Source of the DNA: JAWWPG01 sp038254365
GTDB taxonomy: Bacteria > Actinomycetota > Actinomycetes > Propionibacteriales > Nocardioidaceae
DNA length: 27,134 nt
NCBI GenBank assembly: GCA_038254365.1
Contig: JBBSGI010000041.1
Span: forward strand, 1 to 27,134
Reading direction: 5' to 3'
Shown here piece by piece: positions 7,844 through 17,088 of this stretch. How positions within the stretch are numbered: position 1 is the stretch's first letter; the number at the start of each line of letters is the position of its first letter. The notes beneath the pieces are model-generated. The model made no database searches. It was not told the origin of the DNA and worked only from the letters and a program-made list of their open reading frames with translations. The position numbers and the translations under genes were made by a program.

Positions 7844-9025
7844 ATGAAACTCACCACGCTGCGCAGGTCACACGCCAAGACGGCGCCCGGCATCACCGCC
7901 GTGGCCAGAGTCGACCGACGGACCAGGAACCTCGCCAAACGACTCAAACCGGGCGAGATCGCGGTCATCGACCACGTCGACATGGACCGCGCCGCTGCCG
8001 TCGCCCTGGTCGAGGCCGGCGTGCTAGCGGTGGTCAATGCGGCGCCCTCGATCTCCGGTCGCTACCCGAACCTCGGTCCCCGACACCTGGTCGACGCCGG
8101 GGTCGCACTGGTCGACGACGTGGGCGGCCAGGTCCTCGCAGCCGTGACCGACGGCGTCCAGCTCCGCGTCGACGGTGGCCACGTCTACCTCGGCGACCAG
8201 CTCATCGCGACCGGGGTCCGGCAGGACCGGCGGTCGGTCGCAGCCGCCATGGAGACGTCGAAGGGTGGCATTGCCAACCGGCTGGAGGCGCTCAGTGCGA
8301 ACGCGGTCGAGCAGGTGCGTCGCGAGCGCGACCTGCTGCTGGACGGGGTAGGCGTGCCGCGGCTCGCCAGGGCGATCCAAGGCCGACAGGTTCTGGTCGT
8401 GGTGAGGGCCTTCGACTATCGCGGGGACCTGGCGTCCCTCAAGGGCTACCTACGCGAGAACTCACCGGCGCTGATCGGCGTGGACGCGGGCGCGGACGCC
8501 CTGATCGCTGCCGGCCACCGCCCCGACGTGATCATCTGCGACGGCGACGAGGTGTCCGAGGCCGCGCTGCGGTGTGGCGCGGAGGTCATCTTGAAGGCCG
8601 GCCACGACGGACGAGTCAGCCAGGGGGACCGGATCGAACGGCTGGGGGTGCGGCACGCGATCTTCCAGACCAGCTGTCCCACCTCGGACGCCGCTCTCCT
8701 GCTGGCGCACGTCAACGGCGCGTCACTGATCGTCACCGCCGGGATGCCCGCCGGCCTCGAGGAGTTCCTCGACACCGGCCGGTCGAGCATGGCGAGCTCG
8801 TTCCTCACCCGGGCGGCCGTCGGGTCCCACGTCGCCGACGCCAAGTCCGTCGCACAGCTGTACCGCAGTCGGATCCGTGGCTGGCTGGTGTTCCTCGCGA
8901 TCGTGATCGCACTCGTTGCGGTGGCAGCGGCGATCGCCACCACACCAGTCGGTCAGGACTGGTGGGACCAGCTGCGCGGATGGCTCCGGGACGGCTACGA
9001 CTCGGCGCGTGGGCTGGTCACGTGA
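7844..9025 (+). CDS. steA: SteA, envelope assembly/division membrane protein
   Basis: A 393-aa protein (Rv1697 family) with a thiamin-pyrophosphokinase-like region and one C-terminal transmembrane helix (about residues 347-365, WLVFLAIVIALVAVAAAIA) followed by a short polar tail. Conserved stretches include PGEIAVIDHVDMDRAAA, NAAPSISGRYPNLGP, a region with IGVDAGADALIAAGHRPDVI, and CPTSDAALLLAH. In Corynebacterium glutamicum SteA works with SteB in cell-envelope assembly and cell separation; catalysis has not been shown. ATG 7844 fits the family N-terminus (MKLTTLRR). The gene ends in GTGA shared with steB, so the pair is coupled. Confidence 0.9.
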   Translation: MKLTTLRRSHAKTAPGITAVARVDRRTRNLAKRLKPGEIAVIDHVDMDRAAAVALVEAGVLAVVNAAPSISGRYPNLGPRHLVDAGVALVDDVGGQVLAAVTDGVQLRVDGGHVYLGDQLIATGVRQDRRSVAAAMETSKGGIANRLEALSANAVEQVRRERDLLLDGVGVPRLARAIQGRQVLVVVRAFDYRGDLASLKGYLRENSPALIGVDAGADALIAAGHRPDVIICDGDEVSEAALRCGAEVILKAGHDGRVSQGDRIERLGVRHAIFQTSCPTSDAALLLAHVNGASLIVTAGMPAGLEEFLDTGRSSMASSFLTRAAVGSHVADAKSVAQLYRSRIRGWLVFLAIVIALVAVAAAIATTPVGQDWWDQLRGWLRDGYDSARGLVT

Positions 9026-9960
9026 GCATGCTCCGCCGATACCTTTTCGCTTTCGTCGCCGTGTGTCTCGCCTTCGCCGGCGGTGTCGCACTCGGCAACG
9101 GGCCGCTGCAAGGTAACACGCCGGTCCGCAACGACGCCGCCGCTCTTACCGCCGCGAACGCGCGACTCGCCGACCAGGTGGCCGCCCTTCGTCAGGACCA
9201 GAAGTTCAGCCAGGCTTTAGGCCAGGCCGCGGGTCCCGCCGTGCTCGCGGACACCCTGCAGAACACCTCGGTCGCCGTCATCGTCCTGCCCGGCGTCGCG
9301 GCGACAACCGTGTCCGGGGTGAGCCGGGCCATCACCGCAGCGGGCGGCGAGATCGTCATCAGCGGCCACCTCACCCCGACGTTGATCGACCCCGGCAAGA
9401 AGACGTACGTCGACAGCGTCGCGACAAACTCGCTGAAGGGCCTGCACGACCTCGGGTCGAGCGCCACTTTGCCGACGTACCGGCGAATCGGCATCCTGCT
9501 CGCCCGGGCGTACACCGGCAGCCGCGACCGACTGTTGGTCGACGCCGAGGCGACCCGCATCGACGCCCAGCTCCAAGGCGCCAAGCTGGTCACGCTCCGC
9601 GAGCCCTTGCAAAGGCGGGCGAGTGCGGTCGTGGTGCTGGCGGCGGGAGACCATGGGGCCAGCGACGGGGTCTACGCGGCACACCAGATCGAGTCGCAGA
9701 TCGTGGACGCCTTCGCGACCGACTGCGACGGTCTGCTGCTCGCCACTCCGGCGTCCGCGAGCATGCCGGGCGGACTGATCGCCACCGTGACCGACAGCGC
9801 GGAGATGACCAACGCGATCACCACCCTCAACGTGGTCGACACCGCCGCGGGCCAGACCGCGGCGCCAGCGGCTCTGGCGGCAGGCCTCGACGGCCAACCC
9901 GGCACGTTCGGCGTGGTCGGTGGCGTCCCGGTGCTTCCGCCGGCACTGGCCACCGGCTGA
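9022..9960 (+). CDS. steB: SteB / MctB-family membrane-anchored protein
   Basis: A 312-aa protein with an N-terminal membrane anchor (FAFVAVCLAFAGGVALG, about residues 8-25) and a short coiled coil (AALTAANARLADQVAALRQD). The large outside-facing domain ends with a low-complexity Ala/Gly tail. The family is called MctB (Rv1698, linked to copper export/resistance) in mycobacteria and SteB, the partner of SteA, in corynebacteria. The overlap with steA favours the SteAB role; copper function is not evident from the sequence. GTG 9022 overlaps the steA stop by 4 nt; ATG 9028 is an equally possible start. No metal-binding Cys/His cluster is seen. Confidence 0.85.
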   Translation: MSMLRRYLFAFVAVCLAFAGGVALGNGPLQGNTPVRNDAAALTAANARLADQVAALRQDQKFSQALGQAAGPAVLADTLQNTSVAVIVLPGVAATTVSGVSRAITAAGGEIVISGHLTPTLIDPGKKTYVDSVATNSLKGLHDLGSSATLPTYRRIGILLARAYTGSRDRLLVDAEATRIDAQLQGAKLVTLREPLQRRASAVVVLAAGDHGASDGVYAAHQIESQIVDAFATDCDGLLLATPASASMPGGLIATVTDSAEMTNAITTLNVVDTAAGQTAAPAALAAGLDGQPGTFGVVGGVPVLPPALATG

Positions 9961-10079
9961 GGTCACCGGAAGTAGCCCCCACCGGCGTGGTGCTTTTCGT
10001 GACTGGCCGGATGCTTGATAGATTCGAACCCCGTGGACGGGCGGATCTCCCGCCGCACCAACCTCCGCGGGAGTGGGCT

Positions 10080-11770
<1,691 letters not shown>

Positions 11771-11774
<4 letters not shown>

Positions 11775-12358
11775 CAGACGACGACCTCGCCGACACGAGC
11801 ATGTCCTGGCCCGTGGTCTCCACCGCGGACATCTACCAGGGATATGTGATCGGCGTTCGTCGTGACACCTTGGCGAACGGTGATGGCAGCACATTCACCC
11901 GCGACGTGGTCACTCACAAGGGAGCGGTGGCGGTCGTGGCCGTCGACGACGCCGACCGGGTGCTGATCCTTACCCAGTACCGCCACCCGCCGGCGCAGCG
12001 AATGGTCGAGCTGCCGGCGGGACTGCTGGACAACGAAGGCGAGGAACCGCTTGAGGCCGCCAAGCGAGAGCTGGCCGAAGAGGGGCATATCACGGCGACG
12101 CGATGGTCGCCGCTGCTCGAGCTCATTCTGTCACCGGGGACGAGCGACGAAGTCATCACGATCTACCTCGCGAAGGGCGTCGACGACACCGGGGTACCGG
12201 AGGGCTTTGTCGCCGGTGACGAGGAGGTCACGATGACGCGCAGGTGGGTGCCGATGACGGAACTGGTGGACGCGATCCTCAAGGGGGCCGTCCGGAACTC
12301 GGTGCTCGTGGCCGGTGTCCTCGCTGCCTGGGTCGACCGGCAGCGGCCGGGCGGCTAG
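11771..12358 (+). CDS. Nudix hydrolase, ADP-ribose pyrophosphatase-like (Rv1700-like)
   Basis: A 195-aa Nudix protein that probably hydrolyses ADP-ribose to AMP and ribose 5-phosphate. The N-terminal beta domain includes VVTHKGAVAVVAVDD and LTQYRHPPAQRMVELPAGL, typical of ADP-ribose pyrophosphatases. The Nudix box is GLLDNEGEEPLEAAKRELAE followed by EGHI: the REL-EE core is intact, but the usual final Gly is His, a variant I believe is seen in other actinobacterial members. The TTG start at 11771 sits in a TTGA overlap with the pyrG stop, indicating coupling. The following hairpin probably ends the transcript. Confidence 0.88.
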
Positions 12359-12370
12359 CTCCTCGGTCGA

Positions 12371-12399
12371 ATCGCTCTCCCGGTCACCGGGAGAGCGAT
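12371..12399 (+). terminator. Hairpin terminator after the Nudix gene
   Basis: A perfect 13-bp inverted repeat (12371-12383 with 12387-12399) with a 3-nt loop starts 12 nt after the Nudix stop. There is no T-run, as is usual for actinobacterial terminators. It could also act as an attenuator for ald. Confidence 0.65.
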
Positions 12400-12413
12400 G
12401 ACATCATGACCGG

Positions 12414-12419
12414 TAGGAT
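12414..12419 (+). promoter_or_regulatory. Candidate -10 box for ald
   Basis: TAGGAT, a common actinomycete -10 sequence, lies 15 nt after the terminator hairpin and 51 nt before the ald start. No good -35 box is visible, so an activator may be needed. Confidence 0.35.
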
Positions 12420-12470
12420 CGTCAGGCGCCCGCGGTGCGCGGGTGCCTTCCGTACGGAAAGAGGCGCGAG

Positions 12471-13586
12471 ATGCTTGTCGGCGTTCCGCAGGAAGTCAAG
12501 ACCCACGAGTACCGGGTGGCGATCACCCCAGCCGGGGTACATGAGTTGGTGGCTCATGGTCACGACGTGGTCGTGCAGACGGACGCCGGTCTCGGGTCGT
12601 CGATCACCGATGAGGAGTTCATCGGTGCGGGCGCGAAGATCCTGCCGTCCGCAGATGACGTCTGGCAGGCCGCCGACCTGATCCTCAAGGTCAAGGAGCC
12701 GATCGCCGAGGAGTACCCGCGGATGCGCGACGGCCAGACGCTGTTCACCTACCTGCACCTGGCCGCTTCCCGGGAGTGCACCGACGGCCTGATCGAACGC
12801 GGCGTCACCGCGATCGCCTACGAGACCGTGCAGACTCCGGACGGGGCGCTGCCGTTGCTGGCCCCGATGTCGGAGGTGGCCGGTCGGCTGGCACCGCAGG
12901 CCGGCGCCTACCACCTGATGCGACAAGGCGGTGGCCGCGGCGTCCTGATGGGCGGGGTCTCGGGCGTCTACGCCGCGAAGGTCGTGGTGATCGGCGCCGG
13001 CGTTTCCGGCATGAACGCCGCGGCGATCGCCTTAGGCATGCAGGCCGAGGTGCTGTTGCTCGACCGCAACATCGAGCGGTTGCGGCAGGCAGACCGGATC
13101 TACCAAGGTCACCTGCAGACCATCGCATCGAACAAGTTCGAGGTGGAGCGGGCCGCGCTGGACGCCGACCTGGTGATCGGCGCGGTCCTGGTGCCGGGGG
13201 CGAAGGCTCCGACGCTGATCTCCAACGAGTTGGTCTCACGGATGAAGCCGGGCTCGGTGCTGGTGGACATCTCGATCGACCAGGGCGGTTGTTTCGAGGA
13301 CTCGCACCCGACCACGCACGCCGACCCGACGTACCAGGTGCACGACTCGATCTTCTACTGCGTGGCGAACATGCCGGGGGCGGTGCCGCACACGTCGACG
13401 TACGCGCTGACCAATGTCACGCTCCCGTACGCCGTGTCGATCGCCGACAAGGGCTGGCGGGATGCCCTGCGCGCCGACCACTCGCTGGCCCTCGGCCTGA
13501 ACACCCACGGTGGTGAGGTGACGTACGAGCCCGTCGCGGATGCCCACGGTCTGGCTTTCCGGAGCGTCGAGGCGGTGCTCGGCTGA
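12471..13586 (+). CDS. ald: Alanine dehydrogenase
   Basis: A 371-aa NAD-dependent L-alanine dehydrogenase interconverting alanine with pyruvate and ammonium. It starts with the canonical MLVGVPQEVKTHEYRVAITP. Catalytic features are the Lys in LILKVKEP, the His in FTYLHLAASRE and the Asp in DISIDQGGCFEDS. The nucleotide-binding fold is KVVVIGAGVSGMNAAAIALG, and the C-terminal half has CVANMPGAVPHTSTYALTN. ATG 12471 follows an AAAGAGG ribosome binding site; in-frame ATG 12435 is too early for the family. It has its own upstream region, separated from the Nudix gene by a hairpin, so it is probably regulated apart from pyrG. xerD follows after 32 nt. Confidence 0.97.
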   Translation: MLVGVPQEVKTHEYRVAITPAGVHELVAHGHDVVVQTDAGLGSSITDEEFIGAGAKILPSADDVWQAADLILKVKEPIAEEYPRMRDGQTLFTYLHLAASRECTDGLIERGVTAIAYETVQTPDGALPLLAPMSEVAGRLAPQAGAYHLMRQGGGRGVLMGGVSGVYAAKVVVIGAGVSGMNAAAIALGMQAEVLLLDRNIERLRQADRIYQGHLQTIASNKFEVERAALDADLVIGAVLVPGAKAPTLISNELVSRMKPGSVLVDISIDQGGCFEDSHPTTHADPTYQVHDSIFYCVANMPGAVPHTSTYALTNVTLPYAVSIADKGWRDALRADHSLALGLNTHGGEVTYEPVADAHGLAFRSVEAVLG

Positions 13587-13618
13587 GCCACGCGGAGCCG
13601 CACCCGCTGGGGTCTGAA

Positions 13619-14554
13619 GTGACCGGGCTGGCTCGGGCGTCCCGGACGTACCTCGACCACCTGAGCGTCGAGCGTGGCCTGGCGGCCAACACGTTGGCGT
13701 CGTACCGGCGCGACCTGGGCCGGTACCTGCGCTACGCCGACACGCAAGGGCTGGGATCGGTCAGCGACATCACCGAGCACCACGTCACCGCGTTCCTCGC
13801 GTCGTTGCGGGAGGGCGACGCCGAGCATCCTCCGTTGAGCTCGGGCAGTGCCGCCCGCACCCTGGTGGCGGTGCGCGGCTTCCACCGCTTCGCCTTCCGG
13901 GAGGGGCTGAGCCCAAGCGACCCCGCGAAGCAGGTGAAGCCGCCAGTCCCCGCGAAACGGCTCCCCAAGGCGCTGCCCTTGGCCGACGTCGAGGCGATTC
14001 TGGCGGCTTCCGGTGCCGGGGGCACGGCGCTGGCCAGCCGCGACCAGGCGCTGCTCGAGCTCTTGTACGGCAGTGGCGCCCGGATCTCCGAGGCGGTCGG
14101 GCTCGACGTCGATGACCTGGACCTGGACGTCGGCGTGGTGCGGCTCGCGGGCAAGGGCGGCAAGCAGCGGCTGGTGCCCATCGGCAGCTACGCGGTCAGC
14201 GCCTTGCAGACCTACCTGTCCGGACCGCGGCTGGATCTGGTGCGCACTCCCGGCAAGACCCCTTCGGTCGTCGCCGCGGTGTTCCTCAACGCGCGCGGCG
14301 GCCGGCTGTCGCGGCAGTCGGCGTGGACCGTGCTCCGGAAGGCGGCCGGGCGCGCAGGAGTCGCCGCCGAGGTTTCACCACACACCCTGCGACACTCGTT
14401 CGCCACCCACCTGCTGGACGGCGGAGCCGACGTCCGGGTCGTCCAGGAGCTGCTCGGACACGCCTCGGTGACGACCACCCAGGTCTATACGCTGGTCACC
14501 GTCGATCTGCTTCGAGAGGTCTACGCCACCTCCCACCCGCGCGCCCTCGCCTGA
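13619..14554 (+). CDS. xerD: Site-specific tyrosine recombinase XerD
   Basis: A 311-aa tyrosine recombinase that, with XerC, resolves chromosome dimers at dif. The N-terminal SAM-like domain spans about residues 1-90 (YLDHLSVERGLAANTLASYR). The catalytic residues are Arg in LYGSGARISEAVGL, Lys in GKGGKQRLVPIG, His-x-x-Arg in SPHTLRHSFATHLLDGGADV, His in ELLGHASVTTTQVYT and the Tyr nucleophile in that same segment. The size is exactly right for XerD. GTG 13619 is the only start fitting the family N-terminus; the ribosome binding site is weak. A dense repeat array starts 9 nt after the stop, before the parA-like operon. Confidence 0.93.
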   Translation: MTGLARASRTYLDHLSVERGLAANTLASYRRDLGRYLRYADTQGLGSVSDITEHHVTAFLASLREGDAEHPPLSSGSAARTLVAVRGFHRFAFREGLSPSDPAKQVKPPVPAKRLPKALPLADVEAILAASGAGGTALASRDQALLELLYGSGARISEAVGLDVDDLDLDVGVVRLAGKGGKQRLVPIGSYAVSALQTYLSGPRLDLVRTPGKTPSVVAAVFLNARGGRLSRQSAWTVLRKAAGRAGVAAEVSPHTLRHSFATHLLDGGADVRVVQELLGHASVTTTQVYTLVTVDLLREVYATSHPRALA

Positions 14555-14562
14555 CTCCCTTT

Positions 14563-14701
14563 CCGACGATCCGCCCGTTGTGCCCGACGATCCGCCCGTT
14601 GTACCCGACGATCCGAATGACTGATGACGGATGGTCTGTAACGAGGGGCGGATGGTCGGTAACGAGGGGCGGATGTCGGTAACGAGGGGCGGATGGTCAA
14701 C
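14563..14701. repeat. Two inverted blocks of a ~21-nt tandem repeat
   Basis: Left block: units start at 14563, 14584 and 14605 (third partial) with consensus CCGACGATCCGCCCGTTGT. Right block: a partial unit at 14628-14640 and units at 14641, 14662 and 14682 with consensus ACGAGGGGCGGATGGTCGGT; one unit is a base short. The right unit is close to the reverse complement of the left, so the core GACNATCCGCCC occurs about seven times in two facing orientations around a 10-12 nt centre. The 21-nt spacing equals two DNA turns. Possible roles are a binding-site array for the downstream operon, a large hairpin ending xerD transcription, or a dispersed intergenic repeat. Confidence 0.9.
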
Positions 14702-14706
14702 AGGGT

Positions 14707-14768
14707 TTGTCCCCAGGGCAATGACCTGTGTGCGTACGTGGCTGAGCGTCGTCCACAGGTCGTCCACA
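14707..14768 (+). promoter_or_regulatory. Three near-consensus DnaA boxes
   Basis: TTGTCCCCA (14707-14715), TCGTCCACA (14749-14757) and TCGTCCACA (14760-14768) each differ by one base from the actinobacterial DnaA box TTGTCCACA. The last two form a tandem GTCGTCCACAG repeat. DnaA binding is inference only. Confidence 0.35.
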
Positions 14769-14783
14769 GAACCGCGCGTTCGC

Positions 14784-14813
14784 TTGTCCGGTCGGCCAAC
14801 CAGCGCCTAGAGT
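14784..14813 (+). promoter_or_regulatory. Candidate promoter of the parA-scpAB operon
   Basis: TTGTCC (14784-14789) and TAGAGT (14808-14813) are separated by 18 nt, an acceptable -35/-10 pair. Transcription would start about 14820, some 40 nt before the parA GTG. Confidence 0.5.
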
Positions 14814-14858
14814 CGCACCGGCCGAGCGATTTGACGATGTGTAGACATGGAGGCCGAC

Positions 14859-15848
14859 GTGAGCGAGCCAACCTTCGCCATGCCACCGAAGACGCCGGCT
14901 CCCGGACGGGACGGGGTCGACACGGTGAAGCCACTCGATGACGCGGCTGGGCCGCGGACCGGCGAGCCGATCACCAGCACCCCAGGCCCCGACTCCGACC
15001 ACCCCGCGAAGCTCGGGCCGACCGGCCGGCCGCTGCCGGACTTCCCGGACCCCGCGCCGGTCACCCCCCCCGGCGGCGCACAGGTCATCACCCTCTGCAA
15101 CCAGAAGGGCGGGGTCGGCAAGACCACGACCGCGATCAACCTCGGCGCGGCGATGGCGGAGCTCGGTCGCCGGGTGCTGCTCGTCGACTTCGACCCCCAG
15201 GCCTCGCTCACCGTGGGCTTCGGCCTCAACCCGAACACCATCGAGACCACGATCTACCACTTGATGATGGGTAGCGGGGTCGACATCGACGACGTCATCG
15301 TTCCCACCGGCGTTGAGGGCGTCGATCTCATCCCCTCCAACATCGACTTCGCCGGGGCCGAGATGCAGCTGATCAACGAGGTGGCCCGAGAGCAGGTGCT
15401 GGCGCGGGCTCTCGCCCCGACCCTGGACCGTTACGACATCATCCTGATCGACTGCCAGCCCTCACTCGGTCTGCTCACTGTCAACGCGCTGGCCGCCTCC
15501 GACGGCGTGATCGTGCCGCTCGAATGTGAGTACTTCGCGCTGCGCGGCGTCGCCCTCCTCAAGGGCACCATCGACAAGGTGCAGCAGCGCCTCAACCCGC
15601 GGCTGTCAATGGTTGGGCTGCTCGGCACCATGTATGACGGTCGCACCCTGCACAACCGAGAGGTGCTCCGGACGCTAGTCGAGGGCTGGGGTGACGACGT
15701 CTTCCACACCGTGATCCGCCGTACCGTCAAGTTCTCGGAGGCGACCGTCGCTGGCGAGCCGCTGACCGCCTACGCGAGCAGCTCGGCAGGTGCTGACGCC
15801 TACCGACAGCTGGCCAAGGAGGTGCTCGCCCGGTGCCACGGCGCGTAA
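14859..15848 (+). CDS. ParA-family ATPase (second, scp-linked)
   Basis: A 329-aa ParA/Soj-type ATPase. A ~70-residue Pro-rich, probably disordered N-terminus precedes the deviant Walker A motif CNQKGGVGKTTTAIN. Next are VDFDPQASLTVGFGLN (switch Asp), the Walker B region DIILIDCQPSLGLLTVNAL and the C-terminal ATAGEPLTAYASS-like segment (EATVAGEPLTAYASS). Such ATPases position DNA or protein cargo on the nucleoid. In M. tuberculosis Rv1708 holds the same place before scpA and is distinct from the oriC-linked parAB. GTG 14859 is chosen because GGAGG lies 5 nt upstream; ATG 14847 would leave that site inside the gene. It overlaps the RHH gene by 16 nt. Confidence 0.9.
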   Translation: MSEPTFAMPPKTPAPGRDGVDTVKPLDDAAGPRTGEPITSTPGPDSDHPAKLGPTGRPLPDFPDPAPVTPPGGAQVITLCNQKGGVGKTTTAINLGAAMAELGRRVLLVDFDPQASLTVGFGLNPNTIETTIYHLMMGSGVDIDDVIVPTGVEGVDLIPSNIDFAGAEMQLINEVAREQVLARALAPTLDRYDIILIDCQPSLGLLTVNALAASDGVIVPLECEYFALRGVALLKGTIDKVQQRLNPRLSMVGLLGTMYDGRTLHNREVLRTLVEGWGDDVFHTVIRRTVKFSEATVAGEPLTAYASSSAGADAYRQLAKEVLARCHGA

Positions 15849-16165
15849 GCCTGCCTGGCGCCGACGAGCTCTTCGGCAACCCCCGGGCCGAGCCGTGGCC
15901 CTCAACTGCGGAGGTGAGCCCGCCCTCCATCGATGCCCGCGCTCGCCAACCCAGCGGCCGGGTCCGGCACGACGAGAAGATCACTATCTATGTCACGGCC
16001 GACGAGCTGCTCACCCTCGAGCACACGAGGCTGGCGATGCGCGCCCAGCATGGCGTGACCGTCGACCGTGGGCGGATCGTCCGGGAGGCCATTCACCTGG
16101 CGCTGCAAGACGTCGTCGAGCACGGGGACGAGAGTGCGCTGGTTCGACGGTTGCGAGAGCAGTGA
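15833..16165 (+). CDS. Small ribbon-helix-helix DNA-binding protein, probable ParA partner
   Basis: A 110-aa protein. The first ~45 residues are Pro/Arg-rich and probably disordered. From about residue 47 it reads DEKITIYVTADELLTLEHTR, then LAMRAQHGVTVDRGRIVREAIHLALQDV, matching a ribbon-helix-helix: one beta strand (KITIYVT), helix A, a turn, and helix B beginning at VDRGRIVREA. This N-disordered, C-RHH layout is that of centromere-binding partners of ParA ATPases (ParG and omega type). It overlaps parA by 16 nt and scpA by 4 nt, so the three are translated together. I infer it binds DNA near its own promoter; the fold call is from pattern only. Confidence 0.75.
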   Translation: MPRRVSLPGADELFGNPRAEPWPSTAEVSPPSIDARARQPSGRVRHDEKITIYVTADELLTLEHTRLAMRAQHGVTVDRGRIVREAIHLALQDVVEHGDESALVRRLREQ

Positions 16166-17088
16166 CTGCCCGCGGGACCCGAGACGCGCCTGGAACGATG
16201 GTCGAGGAGACCCCCGTCGAAGGGTTCGCGGTCCATCTGGACAACTTCGAGGGACCGTTCGACCTGCTGCTCCAGCTGATCGCCCGGCACCAGATGGACA
16301 TCGGAGACGTGGCCCTCTCGCGGGTGACCGACGAGTTCATCGCCCAGCTGAAGTCGCTCGGCTCGGAATGGGAGCTGGATGCGACGACCAGCTTCCTGGT
16401 CATCGCATCCACCCTGCTCGACCTCAAGGTGGTGCGGTTGCTGCCGTCGGCGGAGCTCGAGGACGAGGCCGACCTGGCTTTGCTCGAGGCGCGTGACCTG
16501 CTATTCGCCAGGCTCATGCAGTACCGCGCCTTCAAGCGGGCCGCTGCGCTGATCGCCGCCAGGATGGAGACGGAGTCCAGCCGGGTGCCGCGCGAGGTGG
16601 CCCTCGAAGACAGCTTCGCGTCGCTGCTGCCCGACGTGCTGATCACCCTCGGGCCGGTCCAGTTCGCCCGACTCGCCGCCGCCGCGCTGAGCCCCCGGGA
16701 GCAACCGGCACTCGCTGTCGGCCATCTGCACGCTCCGCACGTCAGCGTGCGTGAGCAGGCGGCGACCATCGTGGACCGGCTGCGCCGAGTCCGTAGCGCC
16801 ACCTTCCGCTCGCTCGCCGCGGACTCTCCGGACGCCCTCACCACGGTTGCCCGGTTCCTGGCGCTCCTCGAGCTCTTCCGCGAAGGTGTCGTCGCCTTCG
16901 AGCAGGTCACGCCGCTCGGCGAGCTCAGCGTCCGGTGGACGGGCAACGACGAGGGCGACATCGACATCCTCGACCAGTACGACGAGAGCCTGCCGCCGAC
17001 CGACCAGGTGGCCCCTGCCGAGTCTGTTACCGCGGGCGACATCGCGAGAATGGCCGTGGACGCCGACCAACAGGAGACCATGCCGTGA
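16162..17088 (+). CDS. scpA: Segregation and condensation protein A
   Basis: A 308-aa kleisin that bridges SMC heads and binds ScpB. The N-terminal signature is FAVHLDNFEGPFDLLLQLI, followed by HQMDIGDVALSRVTDEFIAQ, TTSFLVIASTLLDLKVVRLLP, and the family segment LLFARLMQYRAFKRAAAL. The C-terminal winged helix (about residues 195-265) includes REGVVAFEQVTPLGELSVRW. An acidic tail follows. GTG 16162 overlaps the RHH stop by 4 nt (GTGA); ATG 16198 would give 296 aa and also fits the family. Co-transcribed with parA, the RHH gene and scpB. Confidence 0.93.
   Translation: MTARGTRDAPGTMVEETPVEGFAVHLDNFEGPFDLLLQLIARHQMDIGDVALSRVTDEFIAQLKSLGSEWELDATTSFLVIASTLLDLKVVRLLPSAELEDEADLALLEARDLLFARLMQYRAFKRAAALIAARMETESSRVPREVALEDSFASLLPDVLITLGPVQFARLAAAALSPREQPALAVGHLHAPHVSVREQAATIVDRLRRVRSATFRSLAADSPDALTTVARFLALLELFREGVVAFEQVTPLGELSVRWTGNDEGDIDILDQYDESLPPTDQVAPAESVTAGDIARMAVDADQQETMP

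Noticed and set aside
6616..8037. 473-aa minus-strand frame opposite recN
   Set aside because: Low-complexity shadow of recN; the plus strand carries all RecN motifs.
14563..14701. CRISPR array
   Set aside because: Units are contiguous without unique spacers and change orientation in the middle; no cas genes are nearby.
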